From Hydractinia symbiolongicarpus (Eukaryota; Cnidaria; Hydrozoa; Anthoathecata; Hydractiniidae): a DNA stretch of 64,000 bases. The translations under genes were made by a program, and so were the position numbers. The stretch is from NCBI RefSeq assembly GCF_029227915.1, contig NC_079883.1:21948001-22012000 (forward strand), given 5' to 3'. The notes beneath the pieces are model-generated. The model had not been told where the DNA came from. It saw only the letters and a program-made list of their open reading frames with translations, and ran no database searches. How positions within the stretch are numbered: the first letter of the stretch is position 1; each line of letters begins with the position of its first letter. Of this stretch, positions 34,991 to 53,697 are shown in pieces.

Positions 34991-35132
34991 TCAGTATCTG
35001 TTGAGTGTCTTATTTTTTTTAGCTACCTGCATCTTGCGTGGAAATTTAGCTTTCTTGTTTAAACAAAGCAACTGAAGCAATTCTTCTTCTGCATTTGCTA
35101 TTCTTAAGTCACCAAGAAAGGAAACAATACAT
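34991..35132 (-). CDS. Candidate terminal exon of unknown gene
   Basis: A minus-strand open frame of 46 codons follows an AG at 35133-35134 and ends with TGA at 34991-34993. The peptide (from CIVSFLGDLRIANAEEEL, later LCLNKKAKFPRKMQ) is charged and leucine-patterned, unlike the surrounding AT-rich junk. A donor-like CAG|GTAGCT lies within it after KFPRKMQ, so it may be internal rather than terminal. No partner exon was found between GSKIP and GALNT. Family unknown. Confidence 0.25.
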
Positions 35133-35959
35133 CTTCAAAGTATACTTTTTTATAAAACTCTGCAAGTGCATAATATGAATTGTTTATGGAAAGGCTGTAG
35201 GGACTTTTATATTTTTGTGCACTATGAAAACCTGTTTTTTAATTTTTTACATTTTTATGGTACTATTTTAAAAATGGCTAAGAAAACCATCTAGTATGGC
35301 TTCATCAAACCATCCTAAATGACCCATAAACCAATGAAATCATTAGAATTTTTCAAACTAACACTATTTTTGCACAAGTCAGGTTAATCAGTTGCTTTGT
35401 ATTCACTACATAGTCCATCAAAAATACATTTGATTAACATATATACACATCAATATAAATGACTACAGAATATTACTTCAAAATTTACTACTGTGCTAGG
35501 GTTAAAAATGAGGTTAAAAACCAACTACAGTCAAATCTATTACAACGCAACCTTGGATAAAGAAACCAATGTAAATGAATCACATTCACATGCACCTTAA
35601 GTATCTCTGGGAAGCAGTATCTCTGTGAAGCAACTTGTAACATAAAGCATTATTCTTATGTGTCGAATACACAGATTTGACCATATTACATTCAGTACAT
35701 AACTGCTAATTCGAAAAGACATCAAAATCCAAATTAACAAACGTTTGAATTATACAGCTAACAAAATAAAAGCTTTATGACAGTAGGGTGTTAACATCAA
35801 ACAGGTAAATAATTACTCCAACAGCAATCGAATTAGCAGATGTGCATTGAATATATTTTTGTGTGTACAATCAATAATACAAACAAACTTAACCAGCTGT
35901 GCTATATTTTACTGATAAAGTTAACTTCATAAAGTATATACAAGAAAATCCTAACTATG
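35133..35959. other. 3' region of GSKIP, no gene seen
   Basis: AT-rich sequence downstream of the GSKIP stop on the minus strand, likely including its 3' untranslated region. No repeat family or coding exon recognised. Confidence 0.45.
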
Positions 35960-36310
35960 TCAATTTCTTTTGTCGTTATCTAAATCTTCCAGTTTTTTCA
36001 TCAAGGCTCCTCCAAATGAGTCCACATAACTTGCACTTATATTTTGAAGTAAGCTGTATATTGTCTCATATGCAACAGGATATTTTGCGGACCCATTATC
36101 ATCAGTATCAAAATCGTGGCCAATAACTTGGAAACCTTGTAGGTTTAATCTAATTGTAAATTTTTCCGATTCTTTTGTTTCGATATTAATACAAGCATTG
36201 TCCGTGGCTTGTGGTAAAACTTTAGAAAGAGCTATACTGTTGACAGCAAATCCAATATCTTTAATATGAAAGTCAATTTCTTCCAATAGATTTACGTCTT
36301 GAGTAGCCAT
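35960..36310 (-). CDS. GSKIP: GSK3-beta interaction protein
   Basis: A single coding exon of 116 aa, starting MATQDVNLLEEIDF. It matches the GSKIP/DUF727 fold over its length: an N-terminal segment with DIGFAVNSIALSKVLP, then ACINIETKESEKFTIRL, the beta strand FQVIGHDFD, and the C-terminal helix AYETIYSLLQNISASY VDSFGGALMKKLEDL broken here only for display. In vertebrates this small cytosolic protein binds GSK3 beta through its C-terminal helix and the PKA regulatory subunit through its N-terminal helix, so it scaffolds PKA phosphorylation of GSK3. The N-terminal extension of the longer human protein (139 aa) is shorter here. An intron in the 5' untranslated region is possible. It lies between the Myb/SANT gene and GALNT on the same strand. 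Confidence 0.9.
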   Translation of the reverse strand: MATQDVNLLEEIDFHIKDIGFAVNSIALSKVLPQATDNACINIETKESEKFTIRLNLQGFQVIGHDFDTDDNGSAKYPVAYETIYSLLQNISASYVDSFGGALMKKLEDLDNDKRN

Positions 36311-36793
36311 GTTTGTTTACTTTTTAAAGAACTATAAAAACATGAAAATTGTTAAAATAAACAAAAAATATTACCCAACAGTTTTCATATTGCAATTTCT
36401 GAATTTCTAAATTGAAGGTACTACACTGCTTTTACTTTTTTACAAACAAGAAACAAGTGGAAGGAGTGCTGTCATGTTTTTTACAACAGCATTCTGAAAA
36501 ATAGGCTTAAAAAAGCATTCAAAATAGTACAGGCGAGATGCATAGAGCTAATTCAACTCACATTTAGAGATATGCATTCATACTAACAAATAAGTTAATT
36601 TGAAATAGAAAGAATATTTAAGGAAGTCTCGTATTTTAACACACACAGGCTAAAAATGTAGTAACATATATATAGACATTGGTCAAAGCTATCAGAGAAA
36701 TTTTAAAATTTTCTTTCAAAAATTCATTAGAGAATTGAAGAATATTTCTTACAAACAGATATTAACTTTGAAATAAAATTTACCAGATATAAT

Positions 36794-36964
36794 TTAAAAA
36801 TTTGTCAGTAGAACACCAACTCTTGATTTTTTCATCAACATGAAATTATTACCACAAAAGTACCCTGCTTTGTGTGAAAAATTTACGATAGATAACATCA
36901 TATTATGCTCCTGCACTTGAATGAATCTTGGTCTATCCACTTTACGTTCACCATTCTGTGAAAA
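36794..36964 (-). other. Open frame after a strong splice acceptor, uncertain exon
   Basis: On the minus strand TTTTCACAG at about 36956-36964 precedes an open frame beginning NGERKVDRPRFIQVQ and ending GVLLTNF at 36794. It sits 50 bp after the stop of the Myb/SANT gene, so it could be an alternative last exon of that gene or a leftover of another. No family resemblance, and no in-phase donor was found. Confidence 0.2.
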
Positions 36965-37017
36965 TGCCATCAATGAAATCATTTATGACAAACTATTTAT
37001 GCTAATAAAACAATTTA

Positions 37018-38067
37018 TCAAAATGAATTAACATGATACTTCTCAACTAACTTCTCAATAATTTCCTCTGTGTTCATTTCCTGGTTGTTAACAAAACTCT
37101 GTCTTAACAAGAAAAACTTTGCACGTAACCAATAACGTGGCTTGTGATATTTCATGATAGCAGAAACATTATCAAAATTAATATTTTGCTGCAATAAATC
37201 TTCACTTTGGCATAATTGTTCATATAGATAATGAACAGATGTTTTAAATCTCCTTCGAAATTCAATCGGTACATCTGCCGTTAAGTCACTCCATCCAGCT
37301 TTAATTTGTTTTAAATTGAAGAGAAAATCAAACAAAGATAGAAGTTCATTCCAGTTTACATCTTTCATTTTCATCACATCTGAATGATAAAGTGCAATTA
37401 CCAAACCTTTTTTGACAGTCGTTGAAAAACATGGTGGCCTATTACGTGTTCTCTGCAACTGTACCCATTTACTTAAACATCGCTTATTAGAGCGACCAAT
37501 ATAATGAGACACAAAGCGCCAATCAATTTTTTCAGAATTCATTTTACTTATGATAGAACGAAGGTTGTAAATTTGTTCTTTAGTCCAAGTTCCATACACA
37601 TAATTATTTACAAAATGATGGTGGTATTTAACACTGAGGTCATTTGCGGTTCTGTTCATGTGTTTAGAAATAATATTCCAATTCTTTCCATACAATTTTA
37701 CAAGATTTTCTAAAGCTTTTAACTCTGCTAAAGAAAATGGTCCAGTCTTAAAGCCAGCTTTGGATTTGAAGTGATGCTTAGCTTTAATACGTACATTATC
37801 TAATGTGCGCTGAACACCAAAAGAAAGTTTTCTAATAATATCAGTACATCCTTTGTTTTTCTCAGGTTTATATAAAATCATAATGATATCTGTATCAGGG
37901 TTTTCTTTCTGTAATCTTTCCAAGTTTGCTTCTAACTGATTAACTTCATGTAGTTGCCACTTTCCTTTCAATGGTACAATACCTTGTTCCCGTAACTTTT
38001 CTAAAATCATTTTGCTATTTTTATTTTTCCAAATATGCAAACAACCATATGGATCATAGATAGGTGC
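37018..38067 (-). CDS. TTF1/DMTF1-like Myb/SANT DNA-binding protein (last exon)
   Basis: A large 3' exon, open from an acceptor at 38068-38069 (ATTTAG) to a stop at 37018, encodes about 349 aa. Counting from the first Met (38040), residues 25-85 contain GKWQLHEVNQLEANLERL and a helical region, about 100-142 a SANT repeat (GPFSLAELKALENLV, KNWNIISKHMNRT), about 150-196 a second (GTWTKEQIYNLRSI, WRFVSHYIGRSNKRCLSKWV), and a degenerate third near 235-290. This spacing matches the transcription termination factor TTF-I/Reb1 and DMTF1 group, which bind DNA near rDNA or at promoters. The exon enters in phase 0 or, if a second acceptor near 38011 is used, in phase 1. The true N-terminus lies upstream; 39271-39373 is one candidate exon. 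Confidence 0.75.
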   Translation of the reverse strand, partial: APIYDPYGCLHIWKNKNSKMILEKLREQGIVPLKGKWQLHEVNQLEANLERLQKENPDTDIIMILYKPEKNKGCTDIIRKLSFGVQRTLDNVRIKAKHHFKSKAGFKTGPFSLAELKALENLVKLYGKNWNIISKHMNRTANDLSVKYHHHFVNNYVYGTWTKEQIYNLRSIISKMNSEKIDWRFVSHYIGRSNKRCLSKWVQLQRTRNRPPCFSTTVKKGLVIALYHSDVMKMKDVNWNELLSLFDFLFNLKQIKAGWSDLTADVPIEFRRRFKTSVHYLYEQLCQSEDLLQQNINFDNVSAIMKYHKPRYWLRAKFFLLRQSFVNNQEMNTEEIIEKLVEKYHVNSF

Positions 38068-39270
38068 CTAAATTTCATAAAAAGACATTGGAATTTATCC
38101 TCAGGATTTTTTTAAGACAAAAATCTAAAAGATTAAAAGCATAATAATAATAATGTTTAACTAACAACAACTTCTTTAAGAGTAATAAAATCAAACTCTA
38201 CTAGCCCTTTGAATTTTTGTAAATCTATAGTGCCTAGAATTTTTCACCATTATAGAAAAACATTTCAGTACATGTAAAAAAAAACAGCAATACTTAATCA
38301 AAATAATGGCAGCTTTTTAGAGTTTCATAGAGATTATGGGAACTAATTGAAAACATTAACATACAAAAATCTCAGGCATGTATGATTATGATCAAGTAAT
38401 GAATTTACAATTCAAGTTTACAATATTAAAAAAATGTATGGCGGCAATAACAGCGCAAATAGTAGGGCAGAGATTTGTTCCCTTGTAAGCAAATATAACC
38501 TTATGGGGACTATACTGTCATGTAACTAAATTACAGAAGGTTTACTACATCTTTATCCATCTTTGTTTAAATTGGTAGCTTGATCCCTACTTTTTGCTAT
38601 GAATACATGACATAGTCTGGGATGTGTACGATGGGCAAAAACCTGATGACCAGAATATATATATGACAGACAAAACATGAATTTTTCCATGGGCAAACAA
38701 CTAGCATATCAATATCACTACGTGCAGATCTAATTTATTCGATTTTACATGGATAAAGATTTTTCGAAATCACTTGAAGGAAATGTGAACTGACAAAAAA
38801 AAAGCAAACAAGAAGTATATACCGTCTCATCTTTTTCACACATTATTTACCACCAAAAAATAAATGGTAAGCACAGCAAGTTCTTTTATGGTTTCAAATT
38901 TGCATGTATAAAATAGGATAACCCTAGAAAATATAACAATTAAACAATATAGTAATTCAAATGTGGAACATAATGTGTTTCACAAGAAAAATTTCTGACT
39001 GATTATACTAGCCAAGGCATACTATATCTTAATAACCACAATATACTACACCTATGCTTACTGTCCGTAAGGGTATTACTAGAGAATTTTGGCAATAAAT
39101 TGGTAGCTAATAACTTATACAAGCATAGAGGAGCTTGATAAACCATAGAATGTGTTTAAAAATTAAATTTATGTTGAATATGGTATTACTGATGAAGATG
39201 CAGAGAAAAACATATTAATGTGAATTTAGTTAATTACAACTGATTAGTTAATCACAACTTTGCAACATAC
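38068..39270. other. Intron-like region upstream of the Myb/SANT exon
   Basis: AT-rich, with no further exon that I can support. A reverse fragment of the dispersed gttgcccatgg repeat lies near 38680-38710 (ttccatgggcaaacaactag). Confidence 0.45.
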
Positions 39271-39373
39271 CTTTCAAAGACATGGATGGTACATTCTTTT
39301 TTTCAAATTTCCCCTGTACAATAAACTTACTTCCATCAGTTCTTTCATAACAACGTGGAACACATTCTTTAAT
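39271..39373 (-). CDS. Candidate upstream exon of the Myb/SANT gene
   Basis: A minus-strand segment bounded by TTATTAG at its start and GAAAG|GTATG at its end. It is open in only one frame (IKECVPRCYERTDGSKFI, later KFEKKNVPSMSLK). It leaves in phase 1, which fits the internal acceptor near 38011 of the next exon but not the better-looking one at 38068. Either an exon between them is missing from my model or the downstream acceptor is used. Confidence 0.4.
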
Positions 39374-40748
39374 CTAATAAATCATTCATTCACTTGCAGC
39401 ATTTCGAAATTTGCTCTCATAGATCATTGATGTAATTTGAGCCTCCAGTTGTCACACGTAAAATACGTTATTTCATAACAAATCTAAGTAATAAAGGAAA
39501 GAACCCCACCTAAAAACAAATTATTTTCCCCACTGAGAAATCAGAGATTCAAACAAGTCTATTTTAACCTCTATGATAATAGACAAAAAATAGTTTAGAC
39601 ACTGGCTGTGGTTGAAATGCACAAAATTAATAACATGTAAATATTTCTTTGCAAAATCTTTGGTCTTGCTTTGAATTTTCACAATGCCGAAAAACTGATT
39701 ATTCTATGTGAAATGTAAACAATTAGAGACAGAATTCAAACCAGGACAAAATGTATTGATTTAAAAATATTTTAACTTCTACCCTAGCCTAAGTAAATAA
39801 ATAAAAGTTAAATAGTAAAAAAACTATCAAATAAGATACAAGAATAGACTTGTAGTAGACATATTTGAAAACCTAGTGCCCAACCCAGTTTGGACAAGTT
39901 TTGAAGATACCTTCTCATACAAGCAGTTAAAATTATGTTAGGATTTACTAATACTTACTATATTGCATAAGCAAACAGGTCTGTTTACTAATATTAACTA
40001 ACATCTGCAGACTTTTTTGTACAAGAGAAAAATTATAAAATGGCAAAAGACAGCTATAAATTGTCATATTGTGAAAATATTCAATATTTCAGCATTCATA
40101 GAAAGTTTAGCACCCATAAAGACTTCGAAATGTTAATTAATTTCAAATAGTTAGCTTTTATAGACCCATTTCTTAATTTGGGGAATATTCACTAAAAAAC
40201 AAAAGATATTTTTTCATAATTCTTGAAAATATGCTGTTTTGCTCCCTTTGTCGATTTTGATGTTGTTCAATCTATGCCTTTAGAATTGTTTTAGCATTAC
40301 AAATGTACTTTATTTGATTACTTGTGTATATGATTTTATAAAAAAATTGCTATATCGTGTTTGTACGTATTTATGTGATCAAGGCGGATTGTTGCCACTA
40401 AAAGCTTGTCGAAATATAATACGGTTTTGTTGTTAAAAAAAACATTTTTTTATTGAGTACCTGACAGCAACAACTCCATGGTGAACATTACAGGATCCAA
40501 ATAATTTTTCTTAAATAAATTACAATCCCGCTTTGATATAAAATAGGTAATCCTAAGCATTTTTATAAATAAAACAAAACAATAAAAAAATGAAAATAAT
40601 GTTTGATTTAGCAGAACAAAACCTTCAAAATTGCTTTACAGAGACAGCATATTATATCTTTAAAAAATAAATTCACATAAAAACATAAACGTGTCACAAC
40701 GCTTCATTAAAAAAGGAATATTGTTTAATACAAAAATACTGTAATCAT
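39374..40748. other. Intergenic region, ABCB10 3' end and Myb/SANT 5' side
   Basis: On the minus strand AATAAA at 40449-40454 is the likely ABCB10 polyadenylation site, about 295 bp after its stop. The rest should contain the start of the Myb/SANT gene, whose first coding exon I could not identify. Confidence 0.5.
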
Positions 40749-47544
<6,796 letters not shown>

Positions 47545-49628
47545 TATCTAAAATATATATAAATATATGTTAAGTCAAAATAATTTACAAAAATCTGCTG
47601 GGCCAGACATACAAAACTTTCAGAAATTAAGCAAGAAAACAATGGGCTAAAAATTTTTACATAAAAGAGAAAGTCAAACATCAGCAGACAGCCATCCTTT
47701 GCCAGCCTTTTTCAAGACATCCACTTTATCTGCACATACACAAAGATTGCTAAAATTAGGCCCCTACCCCCTACTGTACAGAAACACGGCTTGTAAATAA
47801 ACTTCTAATTATATGCACCCTCTACTTTAAACATTTTATATTTACATTTAACTTTGCTACAATTTCTTAAGCTATTTTTATTTTACTTTTTCCCAGGTTC
47901 CATAACATTAACTATCTCTATATTAATACCTGTTGATCATTTGTCAACTATGACTGGGTCATGTTAATAAATCAGATATATTTTTGTTGACTTTGCTTAG
48001 ACGTGTTAATTTCTGTGGATTTTAAGGGGTGAATGACTATCCATAGAAATAGATTGTTTGAAATGTTCGAGAATCAAAAATAAAACCAATTTTTTAAAAA
48101 AATTGAAATGTAATAGCTTTTATCACACAAAATAAAGAGGTTTTGTGGTGCAAAAAATATGTTTATACATTACGTGCTGTCCATAAATAATTTTACTCTT
48201 TTGGCTTGACCCCTTCTCCTTCATGCTTACATACTATGCGGGTGCCCCTTTGAAAAATGATAATTGTTGATTATTATTATTATTATTATTATTCCAAATA
48301 TATAAATTGTTTCAACCTTCAACTTCCGCAAATTAAAAAGACAGGATGTCTGGTAGTCAAAAAATTAACATAGTCTCGTTGATTATAAATAACTGATGTG
48401 TTAAGAGTTTGTTCTTTTTTGCATTTATTCTTTACAAAAATTTTTTCTTTGTATCCAAAGTGACATACAAATTGAATACTGTATGCTAAGCACCAACTGA
48501 CATTGGGCAGTGGGTGGGATATGGTTAATAAATCCTTTGACAGTTGAAGGGAATCCGATGTATTAAATGATGTTGGACTTATATATTATAGAGCTTAAAA
48601 AGTTGGTTAAGTCTTTTCAAATTTTTTTAAAAGGTCTTTTCATTCTCAAGATATTCACATTTACAGAATTTCAGATTTAATTATGCTGTCATATTTAAGT
48701 ATTGGGGCGAATAAACGAATGTCATTTTGGCAAAAAATTTTATCTTAATGAATTCACCTTTATAATATCTATGCATTGATAAAGTTTGAATGCACATCCC
48801 TAAACAGGTCTAAAATTACTGATGACATAAAATGTCAAAATTTATGTATGCTTAAATATGACATTATAATTTATGCAGCATAATTAAATCTGAAATTCTT
48901 TAAATGTGAATATCTTGAGAACGAAAAGAGCTTTTAAAAAAAATTAGAAAGACTTGTTAACCAACTTTTTAAGCTCTATAGTATCCAACATCATTTTTTA
49001 TACCTTGGGTTCCCTTTCAATACTTCATTGTGAAACATCAAATTTTCGGAGAATAAAACATTTTGAACTGATTTGTGACATAAATTAAAAAACTTAAGAA
49101 TAGATGAAGGATAGGTGAACACCAAGTTACCCATGTTGGGAATACTGTCACTATTTTCTAAAATGCCAAATGGAAGTATTACAAAATTGTCTTTTAAAAA
49201 AATTACCTAACACAATTTCTTAATAGCCAACTATCAAGCCTAAAAGAACATTATTTTTGTTTGCCTCCATAAACTTTCCCAATAATAGAATACAAAAACA
49301 TTTGACAAAAATAAATGGGTAATTCATGTATATATCCTTAAACATTATTTTTTGTTTTTACTTTTGGTAAAAAGTACATTCTAAAATTGATTGATGTTAG
49401 TGTACATTTTTCGTATTGTTAGTTAAAACAGTTAAAAAATATTCCTATATTCCACTCCAGTAATATTCCAAATTTCTTAGATAAGTCTTAAATTTTCATT
49501 AAGAGATGTTCTTTAATAACATATGGATTTACCACTGGCTGCTACAATATTTAAAACAAGTTTTCATAACCTAAGATAGCTTCATCAATTATTACATAAT
49601 ATATTCAATGCTGTTTTACATTTGCATG
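47545..49628. other. ABCB10 upstream region with a foldback element
   Basis: Contains the ABCB10 promoter side, a (TTA)n run at about 48271-48294, the large foldback at 48537-49024 and the SDHAF1 3' untranslated region. No gene seen. Confidence 0.5.
48537..49024. mobile_element. Foldback element with ~175-bp inverted arms
   Basis: 48537-48710 and 48843-49024 are inverted copies (for example gagcttaaaaagttggtta on the left against its complement around 48955-48975, and ctcaagatattcacattta), with roughly 80 percent identity by eye and a 130-bp centre. It has no coding capacity. Fits a foldback-type or MITE derivative. Confidence 0.75.
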
Positions 49629-49871
49629 CTACGACGAGTCTTTAATGAAAGAGCCAATTGACGTTATTTGTCCAGTTTTCATTTCTTTCAACCTTTTCGT
49701 ACCTCGCCTAACCAAATACTCAATTTGCATTATGTTTGTTCTGGGTATGTTTTTGTTTTTCTGAAATTCATTTTTAATATAAACTTTCACTCCAGGTTTT
49801 TCTGCGGCCTCACGCAAGAGTGAACGATACAGCGTCAGAACTTGCTTTTGTACTTGACTTCTTCTTGCCAT
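49629..49871 (-). CDS. SDHAF1: Succinate dehydrogenase assembly factor 1 (LYR protein)
   Basis: An 80-aa single-exon product. It begins MARRSQVQKQVLTLYRSLLR, with the LYR tripeptide that recruits the HSC20/ISCU iron-sulfur transfer complex, then IPRTNIMQIEYLVRRGTKRL and a closing GQITSIGSFI, all hallmarks of SDHAF1. The protein works in the mitochondrial matrix to insert Fe-S clusters into SDHB of complex II. The human protein is longer only through a poorly conserved C-terminal tail. Just upstream, TTTTCAG marks a probable intron in the 5' leader. A second ATG lies four bases before the chosen start (ATGCATGG) in another frame; the chosen one gives the conserved protein. It shares strand with ABCB10, 2.1 kb further on. 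Confidence 0.92.
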   Translation of the reverse strand: MARRSQVQKQVLTLYRSLLREAAEKPGVKVYIKNEFQKNKNIPRTNIMQIEYLVRRGTKRLKEMKTGQITSIGSFIKDSS

Positions 49872-50091
49872 GCATAAATTCTCTATAGAAAACTGAAAAC
49901 ATTAAATTTTAAATTACAAAAATAAGTCACTAACATGTATATACATATATCATTTTTAATCTCAAACTCCCAATTAATAAAGTTTTTCAGATACTGAGTT
50001 GCTGAAAACAGTAAAAACATATTCCTTGCAAACAAATTAAATATTAGAAAGTTGTCTAGGAATATTTGAGACAAAGAATGTTTGAGATAGC

Positions 50092-50403
50092 ACAGGCCTA
50101 TCAATAAGAAAAAAACACCCAAGCAATAAATCGCTTCCTCAAGGTTACAATAATTTAAACAGGGCGAGCAATCTCAATAAATAGAAAAAGTTTATAAACG
50201 CATATATTTTATCACAACGTCTTTTTTATTTATTTTATTTTATCTTTTGTTATATATTTTGGATGAATTGATATTGCTCGGCCAGAAAAACTTTTTTTGA
50301 ATTGAGGGAGCAATTAATAGCTCCGCTAGTTTCTCATTTCTTAGAATTGGTTGAGTCTATGCGTGAGCAAGAGCAATTGCTCTCCCCTTATTGATAGGCC
50401 TGT
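50092..50403. mobile_element. 312-bp MITE with exact 17-bp terminal inverted repeats
   Basis: The left end 50092-50108 (acaggcctatcaataag) is the exact reverse complement of the right end 50387-50403. The trinucleotide agc flanks both sides and may be a target-site duplication. There is no open reading frame of note; the interior is rich in gagcaat motifs in both orientations. Confidence 0.85.
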
Positions 50404-52385
50404 AGCAGGAAATCCAAATATTTACTATATATACTTCACAGTAAATTTTTTGTCAGACAGATTTTTTTTAAAATTCATAGCCATCTATGGCAAGCAAAAT
50501 TAACAAATTATTGACACTAGTCAAAATCAAATGTATTTTATATCTATTCCTTGAACATTGGTTTTCCAGCTTTTTAATTGTTGACACCCATACTAATCTT
50601 GTCATGAGAAGTGGCCTTTGATTGTTTTTTTTATATATACCACATCATCCAGTCCTAAAAACAATGAAACTAAAGCCAAAAAATGTACCATCATACCATC
50701 ATATTAAATATAAAATGTTGACTGTTTGTTTAGCTTTAGGCCGTCAAATATTCAGATGTTGGTTGTTTTAAAATTTTATCAATAAAATATATTTTATATA
50801 TACCTTCCGTTTTCTGGCTATATTGCTCTAATATAACAATACAAAGATGTATATGTGTTGTTGGACAGAAATTGGGTAAATGAGCTAAAATATTTTATTC
50901 CTGCTCTGGCACCTGATTTATAATTAACTCCTGGATTTTTTTAATGCCTGATTCTAAGGACCCCTGGTTGTTAAAAGAGCCTAACTGAAAAAGAGCCAAC
51001 ACATCATTACAGTGCTCATTTTTTTGTTTTTGGGGAGAGGTAAGTGGTATTGTGTTAATGAGGTTTAAGGTAGATTTTCAAAGGTCCCTTGTGTGAAAAA
51101 ACACGCTTTGTGTTCAAAAGTGCAAGGAGAAAAGATTAAAGTTGATTGATCTGTGAAATTAGAATGTTGAATGTTTGTCTTAGCATTTATGCCACAAAAA
51201 AGGGTGTTAATAAGCCACAAACGCTGCATATATATAAGGGCGCATTCAGGTGACTTTTCATTTTAAATTGGTGGTTGTCCCTGAAACCGCGCGGACTTTC
51301 CCGAACTCGACCGGAGCATTCCCGAAATGCAATTTCTTGTAACAGACCATGTAGACAATAGTTGGAAAAAGGTGCTTAAAGAGAAAAGAGTTAATAAAGT
51401 TTATATATAAGTTATTTATAAAGCAAATTTTATCAAAAAACATCAAAAACAGTTCTTTTAAGAACATAGTTTATTTTAATTTTTATAGTTATTTCAGTAT
51501 GCAGGTTTTTTTGGTCGAATACTCAAAATTTTCTTAAAACACCGAACTTGCCTGAAAAATCTCCCACTTTTTACGCTGCATGCGGCTTATCGGCACCTTT
51601 GTTGCCACACAAGAAACAGATACTGGAAAAACCCACTTACCCACAAACTAGCCAATGGTTGTTTCTCGTGGCAAGTTGATTTAAGTATAGATGGATTCCA
51701 GCGTGGTGCTATAATTGTTTACTTTTTAGTAGTAAGCTCTTTGGCTCTGGCATTCGTGTGTTAGGAAAAAGATGTTAGGATTTGGTGAAGAAAGGTCATC
51801 ATTGAGGTTATAAACTATTATCGAAGTGTAGATTGATACTTTCTAACTTATTTAAATTCATTTAAACTCCTAAGAATCCCTTCAAGTGTAAATGGACTGG
51901 TAATAACTTTGCTTAACCTGTAACCCCTATCTTTTTTCCTGCCATGCATACAGCATCCAAAAAAGCTTACCACTGAAAATGTAAACAACAGAATATATCT
52001 ATGGGCATCACTGTTCTGCTCCATATCTCAATGCTGGCCCAACTATCAACTTTTAGCCTTCCTGTTTGTAAATAGGGCACTCTGTTAAAAGTTGGGACTT
52101 CTCAACCATCAACACCTGTGTGTGCAGCATTTGAAAATGGACCACCTATCCCACAATTGAGAATGCTTGTTGAATGTACTCATAGTTATGAATTTAAAAA
52201 AACTGGCAAGTGCAATGTGCAGTTCAAAATTTGGAGACTGGTGCAGAATGAAAGTACTTCTATGAACTCGAATTTGTATGCTTTAACATTACATTTGAAA
52301 AACTTTCTATATTTGTTACTTTGCAGGGCTTAACAAATCAAGTAGTAGTAAAGCAAGCACACAAACAAACATTTAATAAAGGGCA
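50404..52385. other. Non-coding stretch, no gene seen
   Basis: AT-rich sequence without a supported exon or recognised repeat. Open frames of 69-71 aa (51258-51467, 52118-52333) lack splice signals and family resemblance. Confidence 0.5.
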
Positions 52386-52520
52386 GTATGATGGTCCCTA
52401 TGGCTCACTTCTCTTCCAACTAAAAAACACTTCTCTTTTACGATCCATACAGTTATCTTCTGTATTCTCACACTTCTCTTCTGCATTTTGACACTTCTCT
52501 TCTGCACTTAACACTTCTCT
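52386..52520. repeat. Degenerate cacttctctt tandem repeat
   Basis: Several imperfect copies of a unit near cacttctcttctgcattttg. Its left end (atggtccctatggctcac) reappears inverted near 55590-55606, and cacttctctt motifs reappear inverted at 55530-55590. Confidence 0.6.
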
Positions 52521-53627
52521 GCATGTGACCTCAAAATTTCTTTTCACAACTAAAATTTAAAATCTGATCCGCAATTTTACACTATAGTTTGTATACTTAT
52601 TTTACTTTTCGCAAGAAGTATACTTGGCTAACACATGCTCAATTTACGGACAGCTTATTGTGCGAGGTCCCGAAGCATGTGCATAAATAAAAGAATATCA
52701 CTAATCAATTCAGAGTAGTAGCAGGTTTTTTAATTTTTAATTGAGTCCTCAAAGTCATGGTGCCAACCAAGCAAATCACATGTTTTTCTTAACTATAATG
52801 AATATGTCTAAAAATGTTTTGACTTGTCAGTCCAGTATTTTCTATTTTGATATGGTTGTTTAACATGTCGTGGACCTGAAGATATATATTTGGCGGCATT
52901 TCAAGAGATCCTTCTCTCATCATTGGGGACGCAAATGGGATGAAACATTCGTTTCATGGTATTAGTTCGGATTGAATATGCTTTATAAGAATATTAGGCT
53001 AGGATTCTAGGTTAAAAACAATAGTTCTTTTGTTGAGAACAATAAAAAATAAGAATACTGACCAGCCTGGTTAGAATTTATTGTGCATATTAAAAAAGAT
53101 AAAGAAATGCCTCAACGGAATACCACAATATATTTTTTACCTAAGTATTTGTAGTGATCCGCCACAAAATTTTTGAAGAGTTATTAATTACTAAAAACAC
53201 TTATTCTTTTTCATGGCAGAAGCCGATATGTCATTTATTTATCCTTGTCGCCAGGGATTTTCGTTGTCACCCATTATATTTCGAAAAGACAAAAGCCTGG
53301 GGATGAGGGTTGTCATTTTTTAAAAACTTGAGTTATCAAAATCCAGCTCAATCAATATTCCGGTCCATAATTAGGTCTGGGAATTTTTGAGTTCATGAAA
53401 GAGAAGTGCTTCTCACTTTAAGAGAAAAATGTTTCAATCGGAAGATTAGACAGATAGATAGATGTGCATATTTTACATATGCCTAGCCTCACAAATATTG
53501 AGGGAAATACCCTGTCTATTATTTCCAGGGGAGGGGCCATGGCTTAGAAGATGGAGAGTCCTAGAGTATTTAATGCTCATTTTGAGCTCTACGCAAACCC
53601 AATTAGGGCCCACGCTCTACTAGACAA

Positions 53628-53697
53628 CAGACCATTTCGGAGATTATGCGCCATTATGGATTTTCGAAGCCCGGTGGTGCAAGTTGAACTTTGGACT
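53628..53697 (+). repeat. 3' fragment of the SINE found at 55.2-55.5 kb
   Basis: Cagaccatttcggagattat through to the tract ggtggtgcaagttgaacttt matches the 3' part of the tRNA-derived SINE at 55236-55489, in the opposite orientation, with few mismatches. Confidence 0.75.
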
